Shown here: one piece after another, positions 58,719 through 64,000 of the stretch
How the letters are laid out: every line of letters begins with the position of its first letter
Numbering within the stretch: position 1 is the stretch's first letter
From: Pseudoscleropodium purum
Taxonomy: Eukaryota > Streptophyta > Bryopsida > Hypnales > Brachytheciaceae
Length of the DNA stretch: 64,000 nt
Direction of reading: 5' to 3'
NCBI GenBank assembly: GCA_963969395.1
Contig: OZ017800.1
Span: forward strand, 930,001-994,000
Position numbers and translations under genes: made by a program
Notes under the pieces: generated by a model
What the model was told of the DNA's origin: nothing
Database searches by the model: none
What the model saw: only the letters and a program-made list of their open reading frames with translations

Positions 58719-61700
58719 ATGGCTCTTCTTAAGTTCGGTGCAGCGGTGCTGCTACTTCTCTTCCTTACTCCTCTGTGCACTGAGGCCCAAACTCTAGCCG
58801 AACGTGAGGATTAAAAAACTAGACTTCTCTTTTCATTGATGCCGTGAGTTTCTCTTGTGGAAGCTAGCTTTTCAGGTGAATCGATGCAAGAGCACTGTTT
58901 AGTATCGATGTCTTGTATAGATGCATGCAAGCTGCTGACCTTGACAGCCCTCGTCACTGGTACCAGAGACCAATCTCTTCTGAAATATCTTGCTCCTCAG
59001 TTGTTGAATTGTCGAAGAAGTTTATTGAGAGGAGTTTGGAGCCGAGGTCATCTGTGCGTCTTCTGAGCAATTATTTATCAATAGGTCTCAGAACGATACG
59101 TGGGCCTGGAGTTAGTACGTAGACGTTTGATTGTGAGTGTCGGTCGGGATTAGAGATCAGCTCCATAGAACTACTGGTTAAAAGACTAAAAGTAAAATCC
59201 TTTCTGGTTAATAAATGACCAAAGAAGTGGTTATATTGGTGTACTTAAATGTGTGAAATATGTTCGTGAGTTGGGTTTTGGTGCTTCTTCTCGCTAAGTC
59301 AAACATGCAGATGTCCAGCCCTGTCTAATTTCAAGCTTAGCAAAGGCTCCGATTGATTAATTTATCTGTGTGTTGTGGGTCCTGCTAGTGGAGGCTCTGC
59401 AAGAGCTTTGGGCAGAATGGAACAAGAGCACTCCCAACCTCGACAGCAACTTGGCAGGCTGGAGTTCCAATCAACCACATCCTTGCCTTTATAACTACCG
59501 GTATGGCCCCCCTGAACCGGTACTCAACTGGCGAGGGATACAGTGCATTGAGATGGACCCAGTCGGAGAGTCAACCACAGAAATTGTCATCATTGGCTTG
59601 TAAGTTGGTGATCCTCTAATTTACTAAATTTATTCCTCAGGCTTTGAACATGGCCTCAGGCTTTAGTATAGTCAATTAGTTGCTTGTTCGATGCGACTTC
59701 ATCAACCGCTGGTGATATAGTCAATAGTTTCGAGACCGTATGCACCAAGTAGCTCCAATTAGTTTGCTTCTGTCTTAAGACATTGATGGTAGCTCCGATG
59801 TTCCCACACTCGCAAACTAAGTAACAGGATTTTGGAAGGGGGAACAATTAATAGCTAGCTAACTGCCTGCTTCAAGCGACTAACAAAGGCACAATTAGTG
59901 TACTTGTCCAAAATCTGAAAATTAAGTGAACCGATGGAAATGAATGTACATCCAATGCCAGCACGGAAAATTGCATTAAAGTAGCAAAAATTCTGCAACT
60001 TTGGCACTTTTAACATGCAGTTTAGAACATGCAGTCTAAAATCTATACCCGTCCTAGATGTATGAGATGTATATTAATCTCAAATGTCTTAAATTGCACT
60101 TTTGCAGAATAGAATGTGCGTTCTAAAAATGGCATAGGGAATATCACCATTTTAATAAAGCTCTGCATTAGTTAGATAGTGGGAACTAGTGACAAATTGC
60201 CAGCTGATGTTCAATTGGCCCAATATGTAATTTCAGTAGGCTAAAATTGCTACTTGGTGCGAGTGGGTCAGCATTTCAATATGTCCTACAAACTAAGTTG
60301 GTTGTGTCTCCACTAGATTTTGTAATATACAATCTAGCGTAATTATATGATGATGATCTGGACATGCAGGAGCCTCCATAATGCATCAATTGTAGGCACT
60401 TTGCCACCAAAGATTGGAAACATCACTTATCTGTCCACATTGTAAGTAATTTTCTGAACCAGGGTCATGCATTTACTTCCTATTGAGAGAGGTCAGGAAA
60501 CCAAATTACCAATTCACCAAAAACAGGTTATATATGAATATGCGGTTGAACGTTTACATTCTACGACATTGACAGAAACCCTTTCATGCTGCAGAGAGTT
60601 GACTGGAAATCCAAAGTTGACTGGACCTCTTCCTCCGGAAATTCAAAATATCTATATACATACACTGTAAGGTTCTCGTGCTTCTCTTGCGTAAACACTG
60701 ACTGCAGAGATTATATGGCCTTCAAGAAGTTCGCATGCATATCCCAAGAGCGCATTTTTCGTGTAGAGTGTGTTAAGTCTCTGAAAGGAAATATGGTTTA
60801 CATGAACACCCTTCTTGATTGGTTCGAAGGGAGGTTCTAACAATGTTACATCCTGTATCGGTGCTGTGCTGCAGGGATCTCCATGACAATGCATTTAACG
60901 GAATTCTTCCAGACTTCTCAAACCTTTACGCTATTTTGAATGTGTAAGTTTTGATTACGGAACTGCGACAAATTAATATTAATTATTGCTTTCTTAATGA
61001 ATTGACCTACTCTGGAAACTCAAAAAATAATTGGAGTCCTTAATGTGGTCACAGGATGGGCTTCAACTTAGTTGTAATTTCCACTGATGTGCACATGTGG
61101 AATTCTTACAGAGATTTGAGTGGCAACGAGTTTGTTGGGGAATTTCAATCTCAATTTATAATGTGCACATATGTCCAGGCTCTTAACCTGGCCAGGAACC
61201 AATTCTACGAAAGCAATCTTACAAATGCTTTTATACGGATGACGGAGTTAGTAACCTTGTAAGAACATGGATGCTTCAATTTATTTGTGATTCACTATCT
61301 CAGGTTTTGAGTGTGCAAGGATGCTTCCATGTTCTTCAGTATTTGTCCATTGCTACATGTTATCTGTTGGCCTGCCAACTGCGTAAGTGATTACTGGAGT
61401 TGGTCACCCTCTCGTTTATCTTTGCTCAAACCAGTGCTGGATTGCATTGATACATGGTATTTGGAGAGTGACAGCCGGATGATGCAGGGACCTATCTACG
61501 AACAAGCTCACAGGACCTTTACCAAATTTCGCCGAGTGCCGGAACCTACAGTCTTTGTAAGAGCCATTTTGAGCTCTATTATACATTTCATTAGTACGCA
61601 ACAGTGCTTGCCTAGTCTTCCAGACTCGCATAAAGGTATAACACCTCCTTTCCCAAGTCCCTAGGAGGGGCGATCAACCTCAATGAGAACACAGATGAAA

Positions 61701-63562
61701 GAAAACCAAATTCTCCTCAATATCTAGTAAACTTAAAGGTCCGAGAGTTTTCCTGATTCTAATTTGAGAGCGATATCTATTGTAGAGTCTGGGTGCATTC
61801 AGCTGATTGATCTTCCACGTGGCGTGTTGTTCAAATCTTTCCTTAACAACTCCATTTTTGTTTCTCGTTTTACATGCATGCATGTCAAGGTTCAATAGAA
61901 GAAAAAAAAAAACTGATAGAAGACAACACGTTGCCATTCACAGGATACTGTCGAACAATAGCTTCACTGGTTCTCTGCCTGATCTGAAGGTGCTCCCTAA
62001 TTTATACACTGTGTAAGTTTGGCCCCGGCTGATGCATCACTTCTCATGCAACTTATTTTTTGAATGATTTCAAGTCATGAAATTTTTTTAATCCAAACAG
62101 AATTAACCATTTATCGTAATAGTTTTGTGACATTCATTATTTTTGAACTTCAGGTTTCGTTGAAATTGCAGTGCAAACTTGTTCCGGAGAGTATCTGGTG
62201 CTTATGTGATAAGAGTGCATATTGCAGGAAATTGGACTCCAACAACCTTACAGGAAATTTCCCACTGTCCTCATATGTTAACACCAGCGTCAACAGCACG
62301 CTTTCTATACTGGACGTATCCGGCAATCAATTGACAGGATCTACCACCGGCTGGAACGGCTCGGATCTGGCTTTCCTTGAGGAACTGTAAGTTCAGGACT
62401 CTAAATTTCTAATCACAAAACTTGCTTAGAATTGTTGAACAGGAAAACGAGTGACAACTACACTCTACATGGCATTCAGATTGAGATTCATTTGCTCGAT
62501 TTATGAATGGATATTATCGACAGGTACCTCGACAACACTGGCATTAATGGAACTCTCGACATCACTCAACTCATTGAGGGTGGGTTAGTTCACAGTCAGT
62601 TGGTGAATGGATTTGGAGGGCTGAGGACGTTGTCAATTATGAACAACAACATTCGCGACGTGATTTACACTGACGGAAGCATTGAAAATATCACGACACT
62701 CATTAGGTGAATCCGCACACCCAAATGGTTTATATGTTTCTTGACAGTTGACACCATTGATTTCACACTTTTGGAAAGATTACTAATTTTGAGGTGCTGG
62801 CGGAGCACTGTGTTAGTACAGCAAAATTCCTCGAGCGCTACTCCTGTAACTTAGCGCACTTAAGTTTTTTCAACTAAAAACTCTCATCTGCCTTGTCTGT
62901 TTTTTATTTTATTTTTCACTTGCACAGACTGCAAGGAAATCCATATTGCCGAAGGGATGCGGATGATGGGACCAGATGTTTTTGCGAACAGTACTGCAAA
63001 AATCAAGGTGGAAGTCGGATCAAGAGTTCCTCTCAACTTACGTTAGTAGCATTTCATCGCATTCTTACTAGTCTTCGAACTCTTTCTCTTTGATGTGTTT
63101 CTAACGAGAGCACTTTGCTAGTTTGCTTCAGGTTCTGTGAGCAACAACAAGAAGGTTATTTTAGTAGCAACGCTAGCCAGCACATTGCCGATGTTCTTCA
63201 TAATAGTAGTTGTTGTTTTTGCGGTTCTCTACAGAGCCCGAAGATATAAACGGTATCTCCTTCTTCAGTTTCAGCAAAGTAAGTGTGTGAACTCTTAAAA
63301 TGATAAATTCATTTTATTATGCCTGGTTTAATTCAAGATTTCAAGATAGGATTGCTGACAAGGTTACTTTCAAAGTGGATTAGCATACTCGATCTAATAA
63401 TGTTGTGGAGTAAGTAGAACATGATTAACGATGTGAATTGCAGAATTTGAAGAATTTGACGTCAAGCCAACAATATTTTCATTCAATGACCTTAGAGCTG
63501 CCACCCGGGATTTTCATCCAGATATGAAGCTGGGTGAAGGTGGCTATGGAGCTGTATACAGG
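58719..63562 (+). CDS. LRR-VIII-like receptor kinase, N-terminal 494 residues (runs off the window)
   Basis: A plasma-membrane receptor kinase of the LRR-VIII group (which includes the Arabidopsis H2O2 sensor HPCA1), judged by ectodomain layout; orthology is not claimed. Exons: 58719-58803, 59389-59599, 60370-60441, 60595-60666, 60875-60943, 61112-61258, 61488-61556, 61944-62012, 62228-62386, 62524-62706, 62928-63007, 63132-63278, 63444-63562. All borders are GT-AG and the total is 1,482 nt, in frame. Signal peptide 1-24 (KFGAAVLLLLFLTPLCTEAQ); N-cap EALQELWAEWNKST...NWRGIQC; LRRs mostly one per exon in phase 2 (LTGNPKLTGPLPPEI; DLSTNKLTGPLPNFAEC; KLDSNNLTGNFPLSS); then INGTLDITQLIEGG. A membrane-proximal cluster has C386, C396, C398 and C402. 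Transmembrane segment about 414-442, then FSFNDLRAATRDF and the ATP-binding loop GEGGYGAVY (485-493). The rest of the kinase lies beyond 64000. Its ligand is unknown. Confidence 0.9.
59960..60170. repeat. About 210-bp insertion in intron 2, absent from the truncated copy
   Basis: The two RLK copies align through TCCAATGCC on the left and GACAAATTGCC on the right, but only this copy has the intervening sequence. It contains a tandem AACATGCAGTTTAG/AACATGCAGTCTAA, and ATTCTGCAACTTTG is partly inverse to TTTTGCAGAAT. Probably a small foldback or MITE gained after duplication, or lost from the other copy. Confidence 0.55.
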
Positions 63563-64000
63563 GTAATCCACAATCACCAAGAATAATCTTTTGCTATGTG
63601 CACAATTTGAAAACCTAACATGACATAATTATATAGTTTTCACCTCTAAATAAGTATATTGACACATTATGCACAACTTGGAGAAATAATGTGAATTGAT
63701 ACATGAACAATAGTTATAGATTTTTAATTTTGACTACATCTATATCATTAGATTTACAATTGCTATCACTTCTATTAGTAAATAATAAATTGCAATGCAT
63801 TTTAAAATGTAAAGTTCTAAATATGGTTAGTTGAAAAAGAGTTATCTTGTGGAATTCCTTTTAAAAGGCCAAATTATTAAAATAACAAAGAAGTACTTTA
63901 TGATTTGTTATGGTTATGATTTTTTTTTAAAGAATACTAGCTTGAGTCAATTTTGAGATCTATAGGGTTTAATAAAGCATAAAAAACAAAAAAATTTGGA
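63563..64000 (+). other. Intron 13 of the receptor kinase, unfinished
   Basis: It begins with GTAATC after the AGG codon. The rest to the window edge is AT-rich with no further kinase exon, so this intron is longer than 438 bp. Confidence 0.7.

Overview
The window looks like nuclear DNA of a land plant. The genes carry introns with GT-AG borders, and the recognisable proteins are plant families: a 2-oxoglutarate dioxygenase, a domesticated hAT protein of the BED/DUF659 type, and an LRR receptor kinase of the LRR-VIII type. Coding exons are fairly GC-rich and sit in long AT-rich, repeat-laden spacer. A seed-free plant (bryophyte, lycophyte or fern) seems more likely to me than a flowering plant, but I cannot fix the lineage from the sequence alone. 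I see no bacterial, viral or organellar segment, no tRNA or rRNA gene and no CRISPR array.

Layout. 0-3 kb: the last exon of a 2OG-Fe(II) dioxygenase and a Stowaway-like MITE. 3-10.4 kb: AT-rich spacer with LINE 3' ends, an inverted repeat and a 3-copy tandem repeat. 10.4-14.8 kb: a two-exon, 735-residue domesticated hAT-transposase gene, the best complete gene here. 15.1-16.15 kb: a minisatellite with 60-bp monomers. 20.0-22.5 kb: a whole but decayed pogo-like transposon with perfect 25-bp terminal inverted repeats and a TA duplication. 23.9-57.0 kb: a transposon-rich spacer dominated by a non-coding family with TTAA target duplications (about 0.7-0.95 kb per copy). One copy sits inside another and gives a direct before/after view of the TTAA duplication. 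The same stretch has four copies of a 0.36-kb MITE (one carrying a nested MITE), two small TTAA MITE families, and a 21-bp coding-like minisatellite at 41.7 kb. 42.1-45.4 kb: low-copy sequence in which I recognise no gene.

45.7-48.8 kb and 58.6-64 kb: two copies, in the same direction, of one LRR receptor-kinase gene. The right copy is intact up to the window edge: signal peptide, LRRs mostly one per exon, a membrane-proximal cysteine cluster, a transmembrane segment and the kinase glycine loop. The left copy stops after LRR exon 7, has a 2-nt deletion in that exon, and has lost the transmembrane and kinase parts.

The genes do not form a pathway. The main story is a transposon-rich interval with readable nesting order next to a partly duplicated receptor-kinase gene. 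All TE superfamily names rest on target duplication, TIRs or short protein similarity read by eye; no database search was possible.
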